Assembly (NCBI GenBank): GCA_947652115.1
Contig: OX393568.1
Coordinates: 1,832,353 to 1,896,352, forward strand
Origin: Blastomussa wellsi
Taxonomy: Eukaryota > Cnidaria > Anthozoa > Scleractinia > Plerogyridae
Direction: 5' to 3'
DNA: 64,000 bases
The notes beneath the pieces are model-generated. The model was not told the DNA's origin. It worked only from the letters and a program-made list of their open reading frames with translations, and did not search any database. The translations under genes were made by a program, and so were the position numbers. Below, in pieces: positions 11,947 to 23,900 of the stretch. Position 1 is the first letter of the stretch. Each line of letters starts with the position of its first letter.

Positions 11947-14900
11947 ATGCTTCAAAGCCGCAAAAGGACTGCCCAGCGAGTGGTGGGTACAGGAGGGAAG
12001 AGGCAAAGAATAGCTAAACCAGCAGCAATGTACAGCCACCGCCGAAACATGTTCGCCAAACGTGATCACGGCCGTCATAAGCCGTGGGCTGCCCTCGGGG
12101 CCTGGTTCATGGGACCAAAAGCAGAGAATGGAGATGTGTTTCACGACCTTGTGACTCAAACGATCGATTCACAGATAAAATTTCGTCGACATGTGTAAGT
12201 AGGTTTAACAGAAATAATAATCCATTGCCAATCATAGCAAAACAAATTGCGGACAAGTTAGCGAATATTCTCGCGATTTTCAAATTATCAAGTAGTTTAA
12301 ATTTGTTGAATGTGGGGTTGAAACGAACAACAATCGACTGCGTACTGATATCGTAGCTTTTAATTTAATTGACTTCCAAGCTTAATTATAACAAGACATA
12401 TTAAGTTTTAAATTTAAAAAATATTCGGATTACCGAAAAATTCGAACGGTTTTATGGTTTTGCAGTGAGACTGCAACCGCGCGAAAAGGGGTCTCATGCA
12501 TGCTTTTATCGATTAGTTTACTCCCTCAGGGTGCGTGAGGGCGGCCACTTACTTCATTGTCATGATTGTTTTAATTGTTATAAAAAAACAGTCGAACTCC
12601 CATCAAAAGCATTACCCCAGAAGTTTGACGGCACTACAGTGATGAGAATTCAGGATTCAGAAAATATATGAACCGAACAAATATTTGTATGCCACAGCCA
12701 AAACTACGTATAAGTAAAGCAAATAAGACGCGGTGTATTTTTTTCCTGTTTAGCTATTTTCCATGTGATCCTCCTTATGTGACAGACGAGCTTCGTGAGG
12801 CAGAAGCTTTTAAAGCTTCTATGGATCAACTGAAAACGGAGATGACAGAACTACAAAATAAGATGATGAATTCTGTGCCATTTTATAGCTCTAGATACAA
12901 GGTAATGTAACATTAATATTTCGAACACCAATTGAGAGGTAGAATTCTGAATTCGTTTTTATCCTTTTTCCAGAAAATTGGTAGACGGGTATACACATTA
13001 CTTGAACTTTAATCCGCATATAATATCGTATTTTGCAAAGGATAATGTCCAAGATTGCTTTAGGTTTTCATGATTATTTTTGGCTTCCAAAAAACAGGAG
13101 TGAAATGTCCAGCTCCGGTGTTTAAAATGCAAATAGTTTTACAAGTAATAGGCCATTTTCGAGTTCCTTTCTCCCTCAGTTTCAAAACGAGTCTAAGTGC
13201 GAAACTATTCATATTGTTTTGCACGAGAATGGAGATGTAGGTGAAACACATTTTCATATGAATGGTTTCGCACTTAGACTCGCTTTGAGGCGTCGAGGTT
13301 CACGTTCTCCAAATTGGTCATTTCACGTTGTTGTTTTGCATGGGACGGCAGAGAAATGTACCAAAAATTATAACGCACGTGCAGAGCTATTGTACTGCTC
13401 ATTAAATCTTTTGTTTTGCTACGTTCTCGTTGGCGTTGCCGTCGTGGTTTGCTTAAGCTCTCTAATAACTGCTGACTACACTTCTTCTGCTCTGTAAACT
13501 CAGGGACACGTCAACTGGGACGTCGCGATGCCCGCCCACCTTGGTTACATCTGTGCCTTGCTGTACAATCAAAACAACTGCGCAGCAGAGGCTTCCACAG
13601 TTACGACCTCGTTTGAGCTGGAAGTTGGCACCGACCTGTGTGTCATGATGGGATTTGACAGGGACAAAAGCATGGGACATTTGGTTACCGGAGGATCCGT
13701 TGCCAACATTGAAGCAATTTGGGCAGCACGAAACGTCAAGTTCTTTCCGTTGGCACTGCAGAGAGCTTTGATGAAAGAAAAGAAATTGGCCGCTGCAAAA
13801 CATTACAAAGTAGGAAATGTTTGTCGTTGCCTTTTTCTCGTTTTTCTTACCTCCACCTTTATGGCCTTTTAATTTATAGTGTAGTGATATTGGAGTGATA
13901 TTGTTTCATAAACGGCGCCAGTGTAAACAACTAATGCTGCTCATAGTCGGATCGGAATCGCGAGTTACACCAACGACAAATAGCGCCAATGACTAGGAAA
14001 AAGTACATAAAATAGTCACAATATCAAGAATTACCAAGATGAAATTTGTATTAGTTTGGCGATGTTCCCTTGTGGTAATCTCACAAGGCTCTCAATAAAT
14101 AGATTAAAAGTAATTTTAGCCAGACAAATTAACCCAAAACGTTTATTTGTACAAATTTGCAATAAAACAAGAAGGGTTTTTTAACTTACTATTTTTCTGC
14201 CTCTTTCCATTAGGTTTTCTTTCCCCAAAGAGGAAAGAAGGGGGAACGAGGAGAACTAACCGAAGTGGCTCCGAATGGGAACTCCTGAATCTCCAAACGG
14301 CTTCCATCCTTGACATGCCAACTGATGTAGAGAAACTGACGGGACTAGAGCACACAGAATTTATGGACATCATGTCTGACTACCTTTATGAATCCATTGG
14401 TGCAGCCGAGTTCGCTCGCCGGCATCCCCTTATTGAGAAGTCTTGTGTTGTGGTTCCAAGCACTGCTCATATCTCCTTCACAAAGGCAGTGACCATTTTG
14501 GGATTGGGAAAGAATAGCCTTATTCCAGTAGCAGTTGACGAAGATTCCCGAATGGACGCAAAAGGTACGTTGATACTACCAAAGGCGAGCCGGAAATGTT
14601 TCTTGAAACCTGTAGGATTTTATTAACTCTGTTTTTTCAAAAACTTGTACAGGTCTAAAACTATTTTCATACATTGAATTCACTAAGATTCTTCTCTTAT
14701 CTTTACCAAATTACAACTCAGAAACTTTGCTTGTAAACAACCTGTCATTGATAAAACTCTCACGCATATAAAACTCTCATACATAAAACTCTCACGCATA
14801 TCGTCCTTGGCTCCCTCGCGATCGATCGACTTGCCACCTTTGATCAGACATTCTAGCCTCGGGTACCTAAACGAGTTAACTGTCAACGCACAACCAAAAA

Positions 14901-17900
14901 ACCTGGATTGAAGAAGATTCCTTGGCTAGCATTGCTAAATAATAAAGGAATCATATGCATGTCTTCATGACCCCAATGCTGTAGGGTTTTTTTTTTGTTT
15001 TACAGTACTAAAAGACACCCTGGAAAAGCACCTGGAAAAGCAAATACCTGTAGTCGCGGTCGTGGCAGTCATGGGAACCACCGAGGAAAGCGCTATTGAT
15101 CCACTCACCGAGATCCTTCAAATAAGGAAAGACTTCAGCAAAAAGGTGAGAGTAATTTTCTCATTTTACTTTTAAAAGAAGGTAACAGTGATGTACTGTT
15201 ATGATTATTCACAAACTCAACTCGAGGAGGCGCGGTACCAGGCCTCATAATTAGCGCGGTGTACTCTGGATCAGACGGTCCGGGTTCGAGCCCTGGCCGG
15301 GGCATTGCGTTGTGTTCTTGGGTAAAAGAGTTTGCTCTCACAGTGTCTCTCTCTCCACCCAAGTGTATAAATGGGTACCGGCGAATTTACTGCTGGGGTT
15401 AATCCTGCGATTGACTGGCATTTCATTCAGGGGGAGTATAGAGATAAGCTAAACAAATGGCGGGTAAGTGACGGCAGTATGCATGGGCCACTTTGGCACA
15501 GAGGCTTTATCTTTTTAAAACTCAAGGTAAACATTTCGGCTTGAACTGAATCCCAGATAGCGATGGAAGTATTAAGACCTATCAACTGTGGTATACGTTA
15601 GGTTTGACATCCACTTATTTGCATGGCTAGGGTTGCCATGCGATTATAACTCATAACAATAACAACTGGTCTGGTAACTTGCAACCGTATTTTCTGAGGC
15701 TCGTGTTCTACCCTACACTTCTTTACAGGGTCAAGGCACGCTCAATGCTTTTTATATGTTAAATATTTTACAGGGTCTCGATTTTAGCATCCATGCAGAC
15801 GGAGCCTGGGGAGGATATTTCTGCAGTATGCTGCGTGATCAGCCTAAGAATTATTACCTAATGCCACCAGAAGAGTCAGGCTTCGTTCCCAAGATGTACC
15901 TGAGTTCCTATGTCCACGATCAGTTGTCAGCTCTAGAACAGTGCGATACAATCACCATTGATCCTCACAAGTCTGGTTTCTGTCCGTACCCAGCTGGTGC
16001 TCTGTGTTACAAAGACAAACAGATGAACACCTTCCTGCAAATTACCACCAGCGTAGTCTATTACCATGGTGACATGACACTTGGAGATATTGGAATCGAA
16101 GGATCAAAACCGGGTGCTGCGGCTGCATCAGTTCTTCTGGCAAACCGGGTAAGAGATGTTTGTTCTTGTACTGCAGTGACGTTTTTGATAAGGCCCGAAG
16201 TAAATTAAAACCCTGTTCCGTTTCCATTCTATTGCCAATGTTATTGGAGGTTTTTACCAAGCAAACGGGCTCAAGTATATTTTATGTGAAGTATGTATGA
16301 AATAATTCATATTTGAACTACGGAAGTATGATCATCGCAGTGAATTTCCAATTTAAGCAATTGGAAAGAAAGAGGTCTGAAGCCTGAAAAAATCAGGGCT
16401 TCAACGAGTAGCCCTGATTTTTTTTTCAGACTTCTTCTTTCCAATTGCTTTTATTGGAAATTCACCGCGATGATCATTCTTCACTTTCAGTATATTTTAT
16501 AATATAAATAGCTATAAATGATCAGATCAGACAGTTCATTCCGGTGTTAAAGTTGGCAAGCAATGGGAGGTCACTAAAGAAAACTTGAAGCAATTACATT
16601 ACAGCTGTACAAAGCGATCGATAGATGCTTTCACTAAAAATAACCCAAATTAAGAAATATCCTCTCTGTTTTCCCTAACACGGTCAATTTTTCTTCCCAA
16701 AAGGTTATTGGTCTCCACAAAAATGGCTACGGTCGTATCCTGTCTGAATGTACTTACACCGCTAAAATGTTGTACTGCCTTTGGCTGACGCTCCCTGAAG
16801 ATGATGATCAGTTCATCATTGAAACTACGAAACCCCTGCCACCAAAATGGAACAATATGTCCGAAAAGGAGCAAATCAAGTTTATGAGAGAGAGAATTGT
16901 TGGAAAAACCAATGAAGAACTTGCAAAGGTACGTAATAAATACACAGTGGCACATCCAGGATTAGCACAAATTACTAATTAATACAAGCTATTTTAGAAA
17001 GCCGCAGATCATCTCAGGAGGTGGGTGGGCTGTGCACCCCCCTGCATCCCTCCTTTAGATCCGCACCTGATACATATATCCAAAGTGAAAGATTAAATGC
17101 CACGTTTGCTAAGTTGCACAGGGGTAGGTCATGGTAATAGCGAGCATTTCTTTGCTGTGACAGGCACTACCCCTCGAGGGCTATGCTGTTCCCTGCTATA
17201 CAGCAAGTTAGGTTAATGCATAAATTCCCCCAAAACTAAAAAACCTTTTGTAGTGTTTAGCGTAACGCTATTGCGTGACACGCCGTGTCATGAAGCATTC
17301 TGGGATTAAAAGTGGAATCTTTACATGTGATTCTAAAATGGCCAGCATTCTGACTTTGTGTCTTCGTGTGTGAATACTTTACACGTTACATTGGCGACGA
17401 GGATTGACTACTATCGACTTTTATCGCCTACTATCCACTACTATCGTCTATCCGTCTGTGTGTGATGGCTACCGCACTACCTCACTTCGATTCATTCGAC
17501 ATTCATGCCGATGGAGCGATTTCCCAACGATGGCGTAAGTGGATCAAACGACTCGAAAACCTCTTCGTTGCAGCTGCAATAAGTGATAAGAAGAGACAGA
17601 GAGCTCTTTTACTTTATTACGCAGAAGAAGATGTATCTGAGATCTTTGAAACCCTACCAGAAACCGGTGAAGATTTTGAAACGGCCAAAACGAAGCTGAA
17701 CGCGTACTTTGACCCGAAGAAGAATGTGGAATTTGAGATATACACGTTTCGGCAGGCGAAGCAAAACCCAGGTGAAACCATGAATTCGTATCACTCTCGT
17801 TTGCGACAGTTGGCAGCTACTTGTGAATTTACTGACGCCGACAAAGAAATTAAATCTCAGATAGTTCAGTCGTGTACTTCGCAGCGTCTTCGCCGAAAAG

Positions 17901-20900
17901 CATTGAGAGATTCGTCCATGACACTCGAAGCCCTGTTGGCCGAAGCAAGAGCGTTGGAAGTCTCCGAGCAGCAAGCGACTGACATAGAATCCCCAGGAAG
18001 TGCTAATGCTGTGTTTCCTCAGAAGTCCCAAACACCGGACAAGACAGCTCGTTGTTTTAACTGTGGAGATAGCTGGCCACATGACGCCAAAGCTGGGTGT
18101 CCCGCTCGGAATCGAAAGTGCAATTCCTGCAAAAAATATGGCCATTATGCGCAGTATTGTAGAAGTTCTCAAAAGGGTCAGAATCCTGGGAGAGGCGGAA
18201 CCCCTCGAAAAGGAAACAAGAAGCAAGAACGTCGAAATCGCAAACCCCCGCGAACTGTCAACCAAGTGAACGCAGAGTCAAAACCACGCTCACCGCTGTC
18301 GAGTTCAGATGATGAATACACCTTCACGTTAAGTTCTCCTACCAAGGTTAGTGCTCCATTTGTGTCATTAAAAGTCAATGGTGTCACATGCAAGTTCTTA
18401 GTGGACTCTGGAGCCAGCGTGAACATTGTGAGTCATGATGTGTCGAAGATGTTTAACTGTGGATTAGAATCTTGTGATACTAAAGTGTATGCCTTTAACT
18501 CATCCAAACCCCTCCCTGTTCTGGGTAAATTCAAGGCCTTAGTGGAGTCCAAGTGTCGTTCAGTGGATTCTGAATTTCTCGTGGTAGATGGCAAAACATC
18601 TCTTCTGGGATATGCAACTGCTACAGATCTTGGAATACTGCAAATTGCAAATGCTGTGTCTGTGGAAAGGAATGTGTTCCAAAATTACCCAAGTCTTTTC
18701 AGTGGCCTTGGAAAGATGAAGAATGTTGAGGTCAAGTTACATATTGATGAGAATGTGAAACCTATCCATCAATCGCACAGACGCATCCCATTTCATCAGC
18801 GAAAGAATCTTGAAGCTTGTGTTGAATCTCTGCTGCAACAGGATATTATTGAGCCTGCTGATGGACCCACTCCCTGGGTTTCTCCTGTGGTTTTGGTGCC
18901 CAAGCCCAAACAACCTGGTGGAGTACGGCTGTGCGTGGACATGAGGGAAGCAAACAAAGCCATAACCCGAGAGAGACACCTCATGCCTACCCTTGATGAA
19001 GTGGTACATGACCTCAATGGTGCAAAAGTGTTTAGCAAACTAGATCTCAATCAAGGATATCATCAGCTGGTCCTGCACCCAGATTCCAGGCATATCACCA
19101 CCTTTTCCACTCATCTTGGTCTGTATAGATATAAGCGCCTAAGTTTTGGCATAAATGCTGCAGCTGAAAAATTTCAGGATGTAATTGCTGCCTCTATCAG
19201 TGACATTCCCAATGTTAAGAACATTAGCGATGATGTCATCATCTATGGAGTCAACACGGAGGAGCATGACAAGACCCTGCATGCTGTCCTAACCCGCTTC
19301 AAGGATTTGAACTTGACTCTGAAGAAGGAGAAATGTCAGTTTTACATGCCACGTATTGAGTTCTTTGGCATGGTCTTTAGTGCGGATGGTATGTCACCCG
19401 ACCCTGCAAAGGTGGAAGCTATCAAGCAAGCAGAAGCACCTACCTCAGTTAGTGATGTGCGCAGCCTGTTAGGCATGACTAACTATGTGTCTCGTTTCAT
19501 ACGTCATTATGCTGACATCGTGGCTCCTTTGCGTGATCTTACGCACAAGGGAATTGAGTTCAAATGGGAAGATGTTCACCAAGCGGCATTAGAGCAACTC
19601 AAGTGTAGCCTCACCTCCAATGAAGTAATGGCGTATTTTGATCCTAGTAAGAAATCCATCCTGCTTGTGGATGCTAGCCCTGTTGGATTAGGCGCCGTGC
19701 TAACTCAAGGTGGCAAGGTGATCTCTTACGCCAGCAAAGCCCTCTCTAGTGTGGAAAGGCGTTACTCCCAAATCGAGCGTGAGGCATTGGCAATTGCATG
19801 GGGTTGCCATCATTTCCGCATGTACCTCCTGGGAAGTCATTTCAAAGTCGTGACAGATCACAAACCATTGCTATCCATCTTCAACAGCCCTACTTCCCAA
19901 GCTTCAGCCAGGATTGAGAACTGGCGTCTCAAATTACAGTCCTTCAGCTTTGAAGTGTTGTATTCAAGAGGTGACCTAAATCCAGCAGACTACCTCTCAA
20001 GGCATCTCCAGGGTGATACAAAGTGTGATCTCATTGCTGAGTCTGCAGAGCAGTATGTCAACTTCGTGATGTCTCAAGCCACACTTAAGGCTCTAAGCAG
20101 AGAAGAGATCAGTGAAGCAACCAGAGAAGATGCCACTCTTCAAGAGGTAATGCGCCTCATCTCAACCGGCCAGTGGGATAATCTGAAGCCAGTGGAGGGA
20201 GTCGACCCAAACACTCTCAAGATATTTGCCAACATCCGCAGTGAGCTGACCTCAATGGATGGTAACCTAGTGCTTCGTGGAAGCCGAATAGTAGTGCCCG
20301 ATGCACTTCAGAAACGAGTGGTCGAATTGGCTCATGAAGGCCATCAAGGGCTAGTAAAGACGCGTAGCCTGTTGCGTTCAAAGGTCTGGTTTCCAAGAAT
20401 GGACAGCCTAGTTGACTCTATTGTGAAACGTTGTGTTCCCTGCCAAGTTGCAACGCCCAAGCCTTCCCGTGAGCCTCTGCAGATGACTCCGTTACCCAAT
20501 GGTCCCTGGGAACAAGTAAGCATTGACTTTTGTGAAGTTGCTGGACACTATCTCCTTGTTGTAATTGATGACTACTCAAGATTTCCTGAGATTGAGATTG
20601 TTCACTCTACTTCTGCCAAAGCGGTGATTCCTAAGCTCGACCGTATATTTGCTGCCTATGGTGTACCCCAAGTGGTGAAGTCCGATAATGGGCCCCCCTT
20701 TAATGGTGGCGAGTTCGCGCAATTTGCTAAGCACCTTGGCTTCAAGCACCGAAAGTGTCTCCTTTGTGGCCTGAAGCTAATGGGGAAGTAGAACGATTTA
20801 TGAAAACCTTTGGAAAAGTACTACGCACCACAGCCCACTGGAAACAAGATATGTATCAGTTTCTACGCAACTATCGTGCTACCCCCCATTGTACGACAGG

Positions 20901-23900
20901 TGTTGCCCCTGCCACAGCCCTATTTGGGAGGCCAATTAGAACCAAGTTACCCAGCCCTGTTGTTATGTCAAGTGGTGAAAGTCATGACCCTGTGACCATG
21001 CGCGAGAGAGATGCTCAGCAGAAACTCAGGATCAAGAGCCAAGCTGAGTCTAGGAGAGCCATCAAAGATTGTGACATTCAGGTCGGAGACACTGTACTAG
21101 TTAAACAACCAAAGCGACAGAAGCTGTCAACACCATATCACCCGACCCCGTTGACCGTCACTAAGAAGCATCACAGCATGCTTACAGCAGAAAGCACCGA
21201 TCAAAAGGTGACACGTAATTCATCTTACTTCAAGAAGCTTCTGGCTGATGACCCAGCCACGTTCAAAGCCAGTCAAGCACTTGAGGAAGAGGCAATTGAC
21301 CTAGGTGCCGAGAGCAGCCATATTCCAGTGACAGGCCAGGAGTCCTCAAGCCTTCCAGTGGACCCCGGTGGAAGTGCTGAAACCCTGACTGAGCCTGTGC
21401 CTCGAAGGTCTACACGTGTGCCCGTGCCGCCAAAGAGACTCATCCAAGAGATTTGATTAAGGATGAACATTTTTGAACATTTATTTGAACATTTTTGAAC
21501 ATTTATTTGATTATTTACTGAGTTCAGCATGACTCTAATAGTGATTAATGGACATTGTTTGAGAATTGAGAACTTAAACGCTGTGAGAACATTGAGTAAT
21601 TGAGCATTCCGTGATTATGGACTTTGCGCAGCACTACGCGCCCCCATGTTCAAGTTTATTTTGCCTAGTCTAGTTCTGTTACATAGCATTTGTTGTTACT
21701 GTTATTTGTTTCAAGATAATTGTCTTTCTTCGGTTGTGCGATTCTCCTCAACTGTAGGAAAGGAGAAATGTAGTGTTTAGCGTAACGCTATTGCGTGACA
21801 CGCCGTGTCATGAAGCATTCTGGGATTAAAAGTGGAATCTTTACATGTGATTCTAAAATGGCCAGCATTCTGACTTTGTGTCTTCGTGTGTGAATACTTT
21901 ACACGTTACACCTTTCTATGTTCAATGAACGCAGGACCATGAAGCCATGGCCTACTTGACAGAGGTTGGACCAGACACTTTGGTTCCGTGCTTTACGGTC
22001 AACTTAAAGGGAAATAAAAGTGTTGATGTCTGCAATGAGATCAATTTGGCGATCTTTCAAGACCTCAGCCATTCCACAGGAGAGATGACCGCACATCGAA
22101 TCCCGATGATCGTGACAGCCTCCAGTATGTTACAGCATAAACACAGCTCCGCTCTGAAGAGCTTTAAGAAGAGGCTTGGGGTAAGAACACGCTTATTACG
22201 TTTTTTTTATTACTAAGGGCCAGAACTCGCTCGAATACGAGTCGGCACACGCCTCGTATACTGTAATTTTGCGACGTATTCTAGCTGATTCGAAATACAC
22301 CTGGGATATATCCTATCGAAATACAACTGGGATATCCTCCAAGTGTGCATCACGTATTCAAAATTGAATACTTGTGAATACTTCAGCGGCACTTCACGTA
22401 TTCAGATCGAATACTCTTAAATACTGTACTTCGGGGATTGCGTACGCCTCTAGGATTCTATGGCATCACAATGACATATTCGAGGCTAGAATACTCTAGA
22501 ATATTTTTCATTTGGCGCAGTGAAGACGAAGATAAACCAGATATGAAAAGGTTGCCATTAGTTCTTTTTGCCATATAGAAAACTCATTTCCAAACTACAA
22601 AATTTGTAATAAAATAGATTTGTCGACAATCGCGTCTCATTTGAATACTAATACCGGAAAGTAAATTCACAAACGGCATTATCTTCTCTTTACCCCTCCT
22701 TTCATTTAAAGTAAATTTCCTTCTACAAAACCGACAAAGAAGAACAGTGATAGCAATAAATTAAACAGTTAACATGTAAAAGATAGTCCTAGAGTCAAGG
22801 AAAAAATGTGACAGGCAGAATGATTACCCATGATTTTGCAAACAAGAGTATAATTAACATCACTTAAATGCATCATAACTCAACAGCGATTTTCTTTCTA
22901 GTTGGATCACAAGGATGAATCCCCCGTTAAGTTCGTCATCACTACATGCATGGATCCGTGGGCCACGTCCGTCGAATTCCTTGATAACTTGGCTTCCATT
23001 ATGAGGAATAGCATACTGTGTGCTATTGGAACGGTAATGTACCCCATTAAAGATTATATTCAGCATGATTTATGATAAGTGCATAACGATACTAATCTAT
23101 ACTATAAAATTAGCCACTAGCAAGGTCGTCTTTTAATACCGACCAAAGAGCTATCGAGAGATACACGTTGCAGGTGTATATGGACAGGGATGTTGCATAG
23201 CCGTTGGCATTTTAAGGGGCACTATCACAGAGGTTTTGCTGTTTTCAGCTTCATTCATTGCTAAAATCGTTACCCGGTACCTTTTCTCGTGCCCAGTGCT
23301 CCTGATGGACTAACGGAAAGATATTAAACGAACTGTGAATTAATGAATTCTGGTGATATTTTCAAGAAATGGCTCTAGAATTTTAAACAAAAATGACTTG
23401 TTTTGTTTTTTTAAATGTCAATCCATTTCTATCCTTGCCATCCTAAGTGATAGGCGGCAATAAACAGTTTTAGTGTAATGATATAACCATAGGCAACAAA
23501 AATACACCATTATTTTGGGTTTCCATTGACTCAAGAACATATTTCAGCAAAAACGTCAAAATACCGTAACAGTTCCCCTTTAAATGCAGCAGTGATAACT
23601 ATAAAGTAGGCTCAGGCAGGGCTACTGAAAAAGGCTTCCTTCTTCTTTGCTAAGTGGAATTGTTAAAATAGAAATGGACCTTTCTTTATTTGTGTAAGGC
23701 AGTGATTCTTACCTGTTCATAGGTAGCCGCGCCAGTCAAAGCGCACAAAATTCCGCCGGTTTTGGAAGTCAATTCTTCAGTTTTATGCGTGGTTTGATTA
23801 AACATTAATTCTGTTTATTTTAACTGTGCCAGGTGAAAGATCCCAAATGCCACCACGACTTTGTCAGCACCGGAGTTGTCAACAGCGAAAATGAGCTGAT

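Larger units (their letters stand above)
17249..21910 (+). mobile_element. Gypsy-type (Metaviridae-like) LTR retrotransposon, nearly complete
   Basis: A 4662-bp element with 142-bp LTRs that look identical base for base, starting TG and ending CA, flanked by a 5-bp duplication CCTTT at 17244-17248 and 21911-21915. The primer-binding site TGGCGACGAGG at 17392-17402 complements the 3' end of tRNA-Ser(GCT) as I know it. A polypurine tract AGGAAAGGAGAAA lies at 21756-21768. Gag, protease, reverse transcriptase, RNase H and integrase occur in that order, so it is Gypsy rather than Copia type; no envelope frame. It lies in intron 7 of decarboxylase copy B, same orientation. Identical LTRs mean recent insertion, yet the integrase frame is broken near 20750, so this copy would not be autonomous unless the break is a sequence error. 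Confidence 0.97.

Noticed and set aside
17654..18265. 203-codon minus-strand frame inside the Gypsy element
   Set aside because: Antisense shadow of gag; composition follows the sense codons and no motif is present.
20755..21456. Separate gene downstream of Gypsy gag-pol, for example an envelope
   Set aside because: It begins with the continuation of integrase in another frame and has no signal peptide or membrane segment.
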